A DNA stretch of 47,616 nucleotides, from positions 1 to 47,616 of the forward strand of contig JBFWYO010000029.1 in the NCBI GenBank assembly GCA_050186335.1, read 5' to 3'. A model generated the notes under the pieces. That model saw nothing but the letters and a program-made list of their open reading frames with translations. It searched no databases and was not told where the DNA came from. A program made the translations under genes and the position numbers. Source of the DNA: JBFWYO01 sp050186335. GTDB taxonomy: Bacteria; Pseudomonadota; Alphaproteobacteria; Bin65. Positions 17,276-27,091 of the stretch are shown here, piece by piece; positions within the stretch are counted from its first letter, which is position 1, and every line of letters starts with the position of its first letter.

Positions 17276-19103
17276 ATTTACCGCACTGGCGCATTGCAGT
17301 CTGGCTATTGGGCGCGCTGGTGCTGCCGCTGATCCTGCCGTCGGATTACGATCGCGGCCTGCTGGCGTTGGCGGCGATTTACGCACTGCTCGGCCTGAGC
17401 ATGAATCTCACTTTTGGGTATCTCGGCTATATCAGTTTCGGTCATGCGGCGTTCTTCGGGCTCGGCGCGTATTTTGCCGCGCTGCTGAACATGAAGATCG
17501 GCGTCGATTTCTGGCTTGCTGCCGCTTTGGCGATGGTGCCGACGGCCGCGCTCGGCGCATTGATCGGCTTCGCATCGATCCGCATCGGCGGCGTCTATTT
17601 CGCCATTACGACGCTGACGGTCGCCGAAATTTTCCGGCTGTTGGCGGCGAACTGGATCGAGCTCACGCGCGGTCCGATGGGTATCGTGGTCCCGCGGCCG
17701 ACGATCGGCATTCTCGACGCGACCGGGCTCGGCTTTCGGGCGTATTTCTTGATGCTGGTCATTCTGGTACTCGGCGCCGTCGTCTGGATGATTTCGCGGA
17801 TGCTCGCCGGCGCCTACGGACGCGCGTGGCTGGCGATCCGTGAATCACGCGATCTTGCCGAAGCCGTCGGCATCTCGACCCTGCGCTCGCGCGTCGAAAA
17901 CATCGCATTGTCGGGTGCGCTCGCCGGATTGGCCGGCGCATTGCTGGTGCCGCACGTGGCGATTGTCTCGCCCGATCTGTTCAGCCCGAGCAATTCGGCC
18001 ATGGCGCTGCTGATTGTCGTCCTGGGCGGGGTCGGCACCTTGGCCGGCCCGATCGTCGGCGGCGTTCTGTTCGCCTGGTTGCCTGAGGTGTTTCGCGATA
18101 TCGGCGATCTGCGGTTTGTCGCGTTCGCACTGCTGCTATTGATCGTCATTCGCGTTCAGCCGGACGGCATTGTGGCGCTGTTCAAGCGAATCCGACGCGC
18201 TCTGATTCGCCAGGATCACGTCGTGCGCGAAGCAAAATCCGCGCCCGCCGCCGGAATCGCAACCGAAACTCCCGCCGCCGCATCCGCGCCGCCGTCCGCC
18301 GTCACGATCGCCGACTCGCGATCGGTCGTTGAGAATGCGGACGTGCTGTTGACGGTCGAGCGGTTGACCAAGCATTTCCGCGGCGTCGAAGCGCTCACCG
18401 ATGTCGGCTTCAGTGTCCGGCGCGGCGAGATTTTGGGATTGATCGGGCCGAACGGGGCCGGCAAGACCACTTGCATGAATCTGGTCAGCGGTTTCATTCC
18501 GCCGACTGCCGGCGAAATACAATTGTTTGGCAAGTCGATGCTCGGGCTGCCGCCGCATCGGCGCGCGATGCTCGGCATGGTGCGCACGTTCCAGCAGACC
18601 ACACTGTATGGCGGTCTTTCGGCGCTCGAAAACGTGCTGTCCGGCACGCACCGGCTGTGGCCCGCGTCCTCATGGGCCGCAATCGTCGGCACCGCACGCT
18701 TTCGCGAGATCGAGCGCAATCGCCGCCAGGCCGCCGAGGCGGCGCTGAAGGAAGTCGGCATGCTGCATCGTGCGCACATCGCGGCGGCGGACCTGCCGTA
18801 TGGCGAACAGCGCCTGCTGGCGGTCGCGCTAGCGCTCGCGGCGCAGCCGAAGCTGCTGCTGCTCGACGAGCCGGCGGCCGGGCTCAATCCCGCTGAAGCG
18901 ATGCATCTCGGCGAGGTTCTTCGGGCATTGCGCGCGCGCGGCCTGACGATCGTCCTGATCGAACACAATCTGCGCCTGGTGATGAGCGTGTGCGACCGGC
19001 TGGTCGTGCTGCATCACGGTCTGAAGATCGCCGAAGGCACGGTGGCCGATATTCAGCGCGACCCGGCGGTCGTGCAGGCCTATCTCGGCGGAACGGTGGC
19101 GCC

Positions 19104-19107
<4 letters not shown>
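17272..19107 (+). CDS. fused LivM permease - LivG ATPase (system 1)
   Basis: This 611-residue protein joins a LivM-type permease (residues 1-305, with LTFGYLGYISFGHAAFFGLGA and a later GGVGTLAGPIVGG) to a LivG-type ATPase (from about 358). An Ala/Pro-rich linker of about 45 residues connects them. The ATPase has Walker A GPNGAGKT at 392-399, Q-loop near TFQQT at 440, signature LPYGEQR near 508 and Walker B LLLLDEP at 527-533. The LP(Y)GEQ form of the signature is normal for LivG. Fusion fixes stoichiometry between one permease and one ATPase. It overlaps livH and livF by 4 bases each. Confidence 0.93.
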
Positions 19108-19811
<704 letters not shown>

Positions 19812-19825
19812 GAGAAGGAGCAACC

Positions 19826-20689
19826 ATGCCGAAACTGCCGGTTTCCGCAATCGACCTCAGCGTCCGCCCGATGCCGCAGGAGATCGCCGTGCGCTACGGC
19901 GCGCTGGCCGAATATCGCCACGTCTGGCAGGAGATGTTCCATCGCGGCGAAGTGCTGCGCGACGGCATTCCGCTTTCGGAAATGATCGCGGAAATGGACG
20001 AAGTCGGCGTCGGACAGGCCGTCGTCAGCGGCTACGACGCGCGCAACACCAGCGGGCTCTATGTGGAGAACGATTGGGTCGCCGAGCTGTCGCGGAAACT
20101 GCCCGGGCGCATCGTTGGCGGCATCGGCATCGATCCGCTGGCCGATATCATGACGTCGCTGGCCGAAATAGAACGCTGTGCCAAACAGTACGATTTCCGT
20201 CTGGTGCGCATGTTTCCGTATGCGGTCGATCTGCCGCCCAGCGACCGCCGCTTCTATCCGATCTATGCCAAGTGCGTCGAACTGGATCTCGCGGTGTGGA
20301 TGCAGGTCGGCCACACGGCGGGGCTGATGCCGTCGGATCCCGGCCGACCGATCTATCTCGATCGCGTGGCACTCGATTTTCCCAAGCTGCGCGTGATCGG
20401 CGGCCATATCGGTTGGCCGTGGGAGCAGGAAATGATCGCGATGGCGGTCAAGCACCCCAATATCTACATCTCCACCTGCGCCCATGCGCCGGAATATTTT
20501 CCGCCGTCGATCGTGCATTTCATGAAGACGCGCGGCAAACGCAAGGTGCTTTATGCCAGCAACTGGCCATACATTCCGTTCAAACGCTATTTCGAGCATT
20601 ATCGCGAGCTGGGTCTGCCCGAGGATGCCGAGCGGCTCTATCTGCGGGACAATGCGCGCCGCGTGCTACGCCTGAGTGACGGCAAGTAG
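19826..20689 (+). CDS. amidohydrolase-fold protein (Amidohydrolase_2 / ACMSD-like) lacking key metal ligands
   Basis: This 287-residue protein has the barrel pattern of amidohydrolase family 2: VGGIGIDPLADI, then WMQVGHTAG (His163), GGHIGWPWE (His194) and the C-terminal YASNWPY. Active family members bind metal through an N-terminal HxH and a late Asp in SDWP. Here the N-terminal motif reads DLSVRP (no His) and the Asp is Asn246. Two histidines remain. It may be a metal-free hydrolase or decarboxylase, or a binding protein. It starts 14 bases after livF with AAGGAG upstream, so it belongs to the ABC operon and the TetR regulon. Confidence 0.82.
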   Translation: MPKLPVSAIDLSVRPMPQEIAVRYGALAEYRHVWQEMFHRGEVLRDGIPLSEMIAEMDEVGVGQAVVSGYDARNTSGLYVENDWVAELSRKLPGRIVGGIGIDPLADIMTSLAEIERCAKQYDFRLVRMFPYAVDLPPSDRRFYPIYAKCVELDLAVWMQVGHTAGLMPSDPGRPIYLDRVALDFPKLRVIGGHIGWPWEQEMIAMAVKHPNIYISTCAHAPEYFPPSIVHFMKTRGKRKVLYASNWPYIPFKRYFEHYRELGLPEDAERLYLRDNARRVLRLSDGK

Positions 20690-20722
20690 CCGGCGGTAAA
20701 CCGCTGCGCGGAGGAGCGGGAC

Positions 20723-22288
20723 GTGATTCTGATCGACTATTTCGAGAAAACGGCGCGCGATCGGCCGGACAAGGAATTCCTGCATTTCGTCGCGGCCGAA
20801 GCGGCGGACGATGAGCACATTACCTACGGCGAGGCGGAACGCCGCGCCTCGAGGATCAGCCGCGCCTTGGCGAATCTCGGCGTACGCAAAGGCGATACGG
20901 TTTCCATGCTGTTGCCGAATTCGCCGATCTGGTTGCTGATCTATCTGGCCAACCAGAAACTTGGCGCCGTCACCGGGACCCTGGATCCGGACCATACACC
21001 GAAGGAGCTCGAGTACAACGTCGCCCATTCGCAGGCGCGCATCCTGATGGTCGATCGCAAGCATCTGGAGAAAGCGCGCGCCATCCGGGGCCAATGTCCA
21101 AAGCTGGAAACCGTCGTCCTGGTCGACGACGACGCGCCCGATTGCGTTTCGCTGTCGGCGGCGCTGGAATTGCTGGCCGACACGCCAGCGGCGCGGGACC
21201 CCGCCATTTCGCCGGACGATACGCTTTACATCATGTTCACGTCGGGGACGACGAGCGGCGTTCCGAAGGGCGTCCTGCATCCGCAGCGCAGCCTGATTCA
21301 CGGCATCGGGCCGTACCGCGAGCTGGTGCCGATTCTGCCGGACGACCGGTTGATGCTGGTAACGCCGTTGTTTCATGCCTGCTCGATGTACTGGGGCGTT
21401 ACGCTGACGATATTGGCCGGCGCATCGCTCGTGCTCGCCGAGCGATTCAGCGGCACGCGGTTCTGGGAGCAGGCGCGGCGCGGCGACGTTTCCGTGGTCT
21501 GGACGATGGGGACGGTCGGCGCAATTCTGCTGCAATTGCCGCCGAGCGAGGCGGAGCACGCAGCCTGCAAGCGTGTGCGCACTTTCTTTGGGGTCGGCAT
21601 CGGCGCGCGCGAGAAGGAAGCCCGAACACGCTGGGGCTGCACGATCGTCGATGGGTTCGGCATGACCGAGACGGCCGGCACGGTGACCGATGCCGACAGC
21701 TTCGACAACGCCGAGCCGTTTCCGTGCGTCGGCAAGCCGGTTCCCGGGATCGATCTTCGCCTGATGGACCCGGAGACCGGGAAGTTCTGCGGGCCACGTC
21801 AGTACGGCGAGATCGTCGTCAAGTTCGGGCAGGGATTTTCCGGGTACTTCAACAATCCCGAAGCCGAAGCGGCCTCGATTCGCGATGGCTGGTTCCACAC
21901 CGGCGACCTCGCCTACCGGGACGAGCGGGGGCAGTACTATTTTGTCGATCGCCTGAAGGATATCGTGCGCCGCGGCGGCGAGAATATTTCCGCACGTGAA
22001 GTCGAACAGGTTTTGCTCGGCTATCCCAAGGTCAAGGAAGCGGTCGTGGTGCCGGCGCCGCACCCGATTTACGGTGAGGTCGTCATGGCGTTTCTGGTGC
22101 CGCAAGACCCGAGCCACGTCTTCACGCTTGATGAGATACGGGCGCACTGCGCCGATCGTCTGGCGGCGTTCAAGCTACCCGCCCATGTCCGCACCGTCCG
22201 ATCCGAAGATTTGCCGCGTACGCCGACCGGCAAGGTGCAGAAATTCAAGCTTCGGCCGAAGCAATCGCTGCCGGATGCGCCAAGTTGA
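20723..22288 (+). CDS. AMP-forming acyl-CoA ligase / synthetase
   Basis: This 521-residue adenylate-forming enzyme contains the full motif set: P-loop TSGTTSGVPKG at 173-183, GFGMTETAG near 310, TGDLAY near 395, hinge DRLKDIVRRGGENIS, and the catalytic Lys504 in TPTGK. It activates a carboxylic acid with ATP and CoA. Start is GTG at 20723 with GGAGGAG upstream. It is similar in layout to crotonobetaine/carnitine-CoA ligase and related aromatic or alicyclic acid ligases, but the substrate cannot be named. As last gene of the ABC operon it most likely activates the imported acid. Confidence 0.92.
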   Translation: MILIDYFEKTARDRPDKEFLHFVAAEAADDEHITYGEAERRASRISRALANLGVRKGDTVSMLLPNSPIWLLIYLANQKLGAVTGTLDPDHTPKELEYNVAHSQARILMVDRKHLEKARAIRGQCPKLETVVLVDDDAPDCVSLSAALELLADTPAARDPAISPDDTLYIMFTSGTTSGVPKGVLHPQRSLIHGIGPYRELVPILPDDRLMLVTPLFHACSMYWGVTLTILAGASLVLAERFSGTRFWEQARRGDVSVVWTMGTVGAILLQLPPSEAEHAACKRVRTFFGVGIGAREKEARTRWGCTIVDGFGMTETAGTVTDADSFDNAEPFPCVGKPVPGIDLRLMDPETGKFCGPRQYGEIVVKFGQGFSGYFNNPEAEAASIRDGWFHTGDLAYRDERGQYYFVDRLKDIVRRGGENISAREVEQVLLGYPKVKEAVVVPAPHPIYGEVVMAFLVPQDPSHVFTLDEIRAHCADRLAAFKLPAHVRTVRSEDLPRTPTGKVQKFKLRPKQSLPDAPS

Positions 22289-22473
22289 AGCCTATCGGCG
22301 TATTCGCATGAAACTTCCGCAGTTCTGCGGGGTTAATCGGTAGTTCGTGCAATGCAATCGGTGCGCGACTCGCTGCGCAACGGCTTTGGGCTGGCATCCG
22401 ACCGTCCAAATTGGTACGGATCGGCAAATTCGCATTTCCAACTTCAACGCTCGCGACGCGGAGCCTTCGATCG

Positions 22474-23367
22474 ATGCAGGCACTATTCATCGGCCAATCC
22501 TATATCGACGTAACGTTCCTGACCGATCGGATGCCGACCGGCGACGAGAAGCATGTGGCGTCGTCCTATGCCGTGTCTTTCGGCGGCAATGCGGTCACCG
22601 CCGCCTTCGCCTGCGCGAAACTCGGGATCGCGCCGGATCTATTGGCGACCTTGGCCGACGATTGGCTCGGGCATATGTTCCGCGAGATGGCAGCGAAATA
22701 CCGCATCGTCGTTCACCCGCGTAAGGTCAAGACCTCGTCGCTATCGTTCATCATGCCGAAGGATGGTAAGCGCGCCATTGTCCGTTGCCGCGACGAGGAC
22801 TATCTGGAGCCATTTCCGCGCCTCGACTTATCGGGCTGTCGTGCCTTGCATGTCGACGGGCATCAGGCCGACGCCGCGATTCATTATACGAAGGCGGCGC
22901 GCGAACTCGGCATTTTGACGTCGCTCGACGGCGGCGGACTGCGCTCGAACACGCACGAATTGCTGGCTTTTGTCGACGTCGCCATCGTCGCCGAGCGGAT
23001 GTGCGAGCAGATGAAGCTCGAGCCGGCGGCCATGCTCGATTATCTCAAGGGCCGCGGCTGCAGGATCGGCGGCGTTACGCTCGGCGAGCGCGGCATGCTC
23101 TGGTACGACCAGACGGGGCGAGTCGGAGAACTTCCTGCACTCGAAGTGCCGCCGAACCGCGTGCTCGATACCAGCGGGGCGGGCGACGTGTTTCATGGCG
23201 CGTATGTGTATTCGTATCTGGCCGACGCGACGAAAAATTGGGAAGCGCATTTCAGCTTCGCGCGCGCGGCGTCGGCATTCAAGATTCAGCACCTCGGCAA
23301 CGAATCGGGGCTCCCGGCGCTTGCCGATATTGCTGCCATTCAGCGGGAGTTCGTCGCCGCCGGATAA
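22474..23367 (+). CDS. PfkB family carbohydrate kinase
   Basis: This 297-residue kinase is of the ribokinase/PfkB type: N-terminal SFGGNAVTAA at 35-44 binds the sugar, and DTSGAGDVFHGAYV at about 232-245 is the second signature with catalytic base Asp238. It phosphorylates a sugar or nucleoside-like substrate. Start is the ATG at 22474; GCGGAG lies 9 bases before it. It is separated by 185 bases from the ligase gene and may be a separate unit. In that gap I see a short hairpin (CCGCAG/CTGCGG, 22317-22330) but no clear terminator. Its relation to the surrounding CoA enzymes is unclear. Confidence 0.9.
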   Translation: MQALFIGQSYIDVTFLTDRMPTGDEKHVASSYAVSFGGNAVTAAFACAKLGIAPDLLATLADDWLGHMFREMAAKYRIVVHPRKVKTSSLSFIMPKDGKRAIVRCRDEDYLEPFPRLDLSGCRALHVDGHQADAAIHYTKAARELGILTSLDGGGLRSNTHELLAFVDVAIVAERMCEQMKLEPAAMLDYLKGRGCRIGGVTLGERGMLWYDQTGRVGELPALEVPPNRVLDTSGAGDVFHGAYVYSYLADATKNWEAHFSFARAASAFKIQHLGNESGLPALADIAAIQREFVAAG

Positions 23368-23382
23368 TGTCGTCGAGCTTGT

Positions 23383-24417
23383 CTACGGGGCGGCCGGCAT
23401 CCTGCGCAAGTCGGCAAAGCGGACCATGATCTTGCGGGTATCGTCCCACAACGCCAGGCGCGTTGCGTTGAGCCCCTGCCAGAAACCGATCTGCGCCGAA
23501 TCATGCAGCTTGGCGAAGCGGCGATGGCAGGCTTCCAGTTGATAGTTCGGCACCCGCGTATCCATGTGGTGGATATGATGCAGGCCGATATTGCCGCTGA
23601 ACCATTGCAGCACCGCCGGCAGCTTCAAGTGCGAAGTGGCGGTGAGTACGGCATGCGCCGGGCTCCACGTTCTGTTGTCGACCCATGTCGTGCGATCGAA
23701 CTGGTGTTGAACGAAGAACAGCCAAGTGCCCGCGATGGAGGCAAACAGCATGATCGGCAAGTGCACCATGGCGACCGATAGCCAGCTTGTCGCCAGGCCG
23801 AGCGCAACGACGCAACCGGCCAGCGCGAGATTGGTCCCGTGAACGCTGCGGCGAAGGTCGCCGCGCTCTTTCGGCGTGCCGATCGGAAATCTGTAAAGCA
23901 CCAGAAAAATCAGCGGCGGAATCAGCAGGAACATCACGAACTGGCTGCGGCTTAATCGGTACAGCAGCCGCCGGCCTCGGCTCAGGGCAAGATATTCCTC
24001 AACGGTAAGGCATTTGGAATAAAGGTCCGTTGTCGTCCCGCGCCGGTCGAGGCAGTTCCACTTGGCGTGATGGCCGTTATGTTCGTGGCGCCAATTGGCA
24101 TACGGCGTCAGCGTCACGATGCTGCACATCCGGCCGACCCACGCATTGGCGTGGCGTGAACGGAAAAACGAGCCGTGCCCGCAATCATGCTGGATGATGA
24201 ATACGCGCACCAGGAAGCCGGCTGCCAGGAGAGCCAATCCCAGCGTCAGCCAATAGCTGACGTCCAGCGTGTAATACATCAGCCACACTGTGGCGCAATA
24301 TGGCAGGAAGGACGTTGCGATTTGCAGAACGCTTTTCCATACCACGGGATCACGATGAGGGTCGGTCACTTCAGCGCGCAATGCACTGATGCTTGTCGGC
24401 GGCGCGCGTCGGATCAC
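23383..24417 (-). CDS. membrane fatty acid desaturase
   Basis: This 344-residue membrane enzyme has the three histidine boxes of acyl-lipid desaturases: HDCGH at 77-81, HNGHH at 113-117 and HHIHH at 280-284, which hold a di-iron centre. Hydrophobic pairs lie around 32-75 and 160-230. The form GLHHIHHMDTRVPNYQL is typical of Delta-12/omega-6 type desaturases. It would introduce a double bond into membrane lipid acyl chains, using electrons from ferredoxin. GTG start with AGGA 8 bases upstream. It converges on the PfkB gene and looks independent of the catabolic operons. Confidence 0.9.
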   Translation of the reverse strand: MIRRAPPTSISALRAEVTDPHRDPVVWKSVLQIATSFLPYCATVWLMYYTLDVSYWLTLGLALLAAGFLVRVFIIQHDCGHGSFFRSRHANAWVGRMCSIVTLTPYANWRHEHNGHHAKWNCLDRRGTTTDLYSKCLTVEEYLALSRGRRLLYRLSRSQFVMFLLIPPLIFLVLYRFPIGTPKERGDLRRSVHGTNLALAGCVVALGLATSWLSVAMVHLPIMLFASIAGTWLFFVQHQFDRTTWVDNRTWSPAHAVLTATSHLKLPAVLQWFSGNIGLHHIHHMDTRVPNYQLEACHRRFAKLHDSAQIGFWQGLNATRLALWDDTRKIMVRFADLRRMPAAP

Positions 24418-24593
24418 TTATTTTTCCTATTGATCGCAGGTTGATCGCGCATCGATGGGACGTCCGTGCGCGCTTCCACAGCATGTCGGCGTCGACGCCT
24501 GCAGATCGTTATTAAATATTATTTGGTGGTCCGTTGTCGGCATTTCTATATGGCGAGGACGCTTTTTTTGCCGCGTGCCCCGGACCGAGAGCC

Positions 24594-24622
24594 TCGAAAA
24601 CGCCATAATCCGACGTTTTCGA
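24594..24622. repeat. 9-bp perfect inverted repeat in the desaturase/livF gap
   Basis: TCGAAAACG and CGTTTTCGA flank an 11-base loop. It lies 27 bases past the livF stop in the 231-base gap before the desaturase gene. No T-run follows on the livF strand. It could be an operator for the desaturase promoter or a transcript-end hairpin. Nothing else is recognised in the gap. Confidence 0.5.
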
Positions 24623-24648
24623 ACGACGAAAGCTCGAATCCGCTCGAT

Positions 24649-25422
24649 TCAAGTCGCTGGACGGGAACTCGACGACCCAAAACGCGCCGGATCGAGGGTG
24701 GTTCCATGCATATCCGTCGCCCCAAAGTAGGTCTTTGCGACCGCAGGGTCACGCGCCAGTTCCCCGGCGCTGCCGGCGCCGGCAATTCGGCCGAGCGCCA
24801 ATAAATACCCGCGATCCGCCAGACTCAGGCCGAGCCGAACGTTTTGTTCGACCAGGAGAATTGCCATCCGCCCCTCACCTTTAAGCCGTGCGAACGCGGC
24901 GAACAGTTCGCGCGCCACGATCGGCGCCAGGCCGAGGCTGGGTTCGTCAGCGAGCAGGATTTCCGGTTCCGACATGAGCGCGCGCGCCAATGCCACCATC
25001 TGTTGCTCGCCGCCGCTCATGGTGCGCACCGGCTGCTTGAGCCGCTCGGCCAAGCGCGGAAACATATCCAGTACGCGTGCGAGGTTGGCTTGCGCGCGCG
25101 CATGGGCGCGCCGGGGATATGCGCCCATGGCTAGGTTTTCGGCCACCGTCAGCGGACCGAACAGGCGCCGACCTTCCGGCATCAAGGCGATGCCGGCCTC
25201 GACGATGCCGGCTGGCGACAGGTTGCGCAATTCCTTGCCGTGCAGGCGAACGGCGCCGCTGCGCGCGCGCAGGATCCCGGCCACGGCGCCCAATAATGTC
25301 GTCTTGCCGGCGCCGTTGGCGCCCAGAATCGCCACGGTCTCGCCCGCGTCCACGCGCAGCGTCACCTGATGTAGCGCCTCGTGCTTGCCGTAGGCGACGC
25401 TCAGGTCGGTTACTTCAAGCAT
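24649..25422 (-). CDS. livF: ABC ATPase, LivF type (system 2)
   Basis: This 257-residue ATPase has Walker A GANGAGKT, signature MSGGEQQ and Walker B ILLADEP, with PEGRRLFGPLTVAENL as in LivF. The C-terminus is about 20 residues longer than usual after KTYFGA and is Ser/Pro-rich. The start overlaps the livG stop by 8 bases. It is last of the operon SBP-LivH-LivM-LivG-LivF. Confidence 0.93.
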   Translation of the reverse strand: MLEVTDLSVAYGKHEALHQVTLRVDAGETVAILGANGAGKTTLLGAVAGILRARSGAVRLHGKELRNLSPAGIVEAGIALMPEGRRLFGPLTVAENLAMGAYPRRAHARAQANLARVLDMFPRLAERLKQPVRTMSGGEQQMVALARALMSEPEILLADEPSLGLAPIVARELFAAFARLKGEGRMAILLVEQNVRLGLSLADRGYLLALGRIAGAGSAGELARDPAVAKTYFGATDMHGTTLDPARFGSSSSRPAT

Positions 25423-26143
25423 CTTCGACCCCGAGATAGGCGCGCACGACGGCGGGATCGCGCAGCACGTCTTCGGTCCGCCCGGCGGCGATGCAGGCGC
25501 CGGCGGTCATGACCACCGCGCGGGTGCATAGTGCCCGAACGGCGTCCATGACGTGTTCGACCAGAACGATCCCGATGCCCTCGCTCGCGATGCTGCGTAC
25601 CTGCGCGATCGCCTGGTTCATTTCCGCCGGACTGAGACCCGACAGCCATTCGTCCAGCAGCAGCACGCGCGGACGCGTCGCCAACGCGCGCGCCAGTTCG
25701 ATCCGCTTCTGATCGATGTAGGTCAATTGGTCGGCGGACTGCGCAGCTTTGTCGGCCAATTCGAGCAGCCGCAGCAGGCGCTGCGCCTCGCCGCGAGCCG
25801 CCGCGAAGCCACTCGGATCGGCGCCGAACAGCGCGCCGGCCATGACGTTCTCCAGCACCGTCATGCCGGGTAGCACGCGCACCAACTGAAACGTGCGATT
25901 GATGCGTTTGCGCACACGCAGGTGATTGGCGAGCCGCGTTACATCCGCGCCGGACAGGCGGATGCTGCCACGGTCGGCGCGCAGCGTGCCGGCGATCAGA
26001 TTGAGCGTCGTCGTCTTGCCCGATCCGTTCGGGCCGATCAGGCCGAGTATTTCGCCGGGTTCGAGCGCGAACGACAATTCGTTCACCGCCAGCAAACCGC
26101 TGAAGGATTTCGTGAGGCCCTCGATTTCGAGCAATGCCGTCAC
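25415..26143 (-). CDS. livG: ABC ATPase, LivG type with altered signature (system 2)
   Basis: This 242-residue ATPase has Walker A GPNGSGKT near residue 37 and Walker B VLLLDEW. The ABC signature is unusual: LTYIDQKRIELA, where LivG proteins have a Gly in the fourth position (LSYGxQRRLE). The residue after the catalytic Glu of Walker B is Trp instead of Pro. The Glu itself is present, so hydrolysis is still possible. GTG start 2 bases after livM, with GGAGGG upstream. It pairs with LivF of the same operon. Confidence 0.9.
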   Translation of the reverse strand: MTALLEIEGLTKSFSGLLAVNELSFALEPGEILGLIGPNGSGKTTTLNLIAGTLRADRGSIRLSGADVTRLANHLRVRKRINRTFQLVRVLPGMTVLENVMAGALFGADPSGFAAARGEAQRLLRLLELADKAAQSADQLTYIDQKRIELARALATRPRVLLLDEWLSGLSPAEMNQAIAQVRSIASEGIGIVLVEHVMDAVRALCTRAVVMTAGACIAAGRTEDVLRDPAVVRAYLGVEDA

Positions 26144-26145
26144 GG

Positions 26146-27090
26146 TCAGGTGCCCTCCGGGCGCTGCGCCGCTGTACGTTTACGCCGCCGCCAGAGCGTT
26201 TCGGTCGCGCCCGCAAGCCCCTGCGGCAGCACGTAGATCACCGCCATGAAGACGAGGCCGAGCAATATCACATAGCCCTGCGGAAAGCGCGTCGACAGCA
26301 ATTCGGACAGGATGGCGAGCGGGATCACGCCCAATGCCGGACCCCACAAGCGTCCGATACCGCCGAGCAGCGCCATGATCACGACCTGCACCGAGACGTC
26401 CGGGTTGAACGCGATATTCGGATTGATGTAGTTCCAGCGCGGCGCCATCACAGCGCCCGTCGCGGTCATGAACAGCGCCGACAACGCGAACACGGCAAGC
26501 TTGGCGCGCGGTGTGTCGATGCCGACCTGGCGCGCGACCTGTTCATCCTCGCCGATCACCCGCAAGGCGAAGCCGAGCCGCGACCGCCCGAGCAGCCAGC
26601 CGGACAGGTAGACCAGAATGGCGAGCCCGAGCAGATGATGATAGATCGCGACGTTGTCGAACTCGACGCTGACAAAGCGGCCGAGCGTCCGCGTGTTGTT
26701 GATTTCCCACCAGATGGTCAGCTGCCGAACCAGCTCCGTGAGTCCGAAGCTGAAAATGACGAAGTGCATGCCGGAAATGCGCAGCGTCGACAGCCCGATC
26801 AGCAACGCGATCGCGAGGCCGATCGCCAGCGCTACGGCGAACACGGCATAGAGCGGCAGAACTTCGCCTAGCACCGCCACGGTGTATGCGCCGACGCCGA
26901 AGAACGCCGCGCTGGCCAGCGAAATATACCGGGTTGCGCCCGAGAACAGCACCCAGGCGGTCGCCAGCACGACGTAGGCCAGCGTGTTGATCGCAAACGA
27001 CAGCGTGTAGTCGGACAGCAGCGACGGCAGGGCGGACAGCAGCATCACCAACAGGACAAGTCCGAACCCGACACCCGCGTTACGTGCCAT
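26146..27090 (-). CDS. livM: ABC permease, LivM type (system 2)
   Basis: This 314-residue permease has about nine hydrophobic segments. LivM features include ATAWVLFSGATRYISLASAAFF near residue 43, the ATPase-contact loop GFALRVIGEDEQVARQVGID and ALLGGIGRLWGPALG. It is Arg/Lys-rich at the C-terminus. It is a separate gene here, unlike the LivM-LivG fusions of systems 1 and 3, and starts 1 base after the livH stop. Confidence 0.92.
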   Translation of the reverse strand: MARNAGVGFGLVLLVMLLSALPSLLSDYTLSFAINTLAYVVLATAWVLFSGATRYISLASAAFFGVGAYTVAVLGEVLPLYAVFAVALAIGLAIALLIGLSTLRISGMHFVIFSFGLTELVRQLTIWWEINNTRTLGRFVSVEFDNVAIYHHLLGLAILVYLSGWLLGRSRLGFALRVIGEDEQVARQVGIDTPRAKLAVFALSALFMTATGAVMAPRWNYINPNIAFNPDVSVQVVIMALLGGIGRLWGPALGVIPLAILSELLSTRFPQGYVILLGLVFMAVIYVLPQGLAGATETLWRRRKRTAAQRPEGT

Positions 27091-27091
27091 G

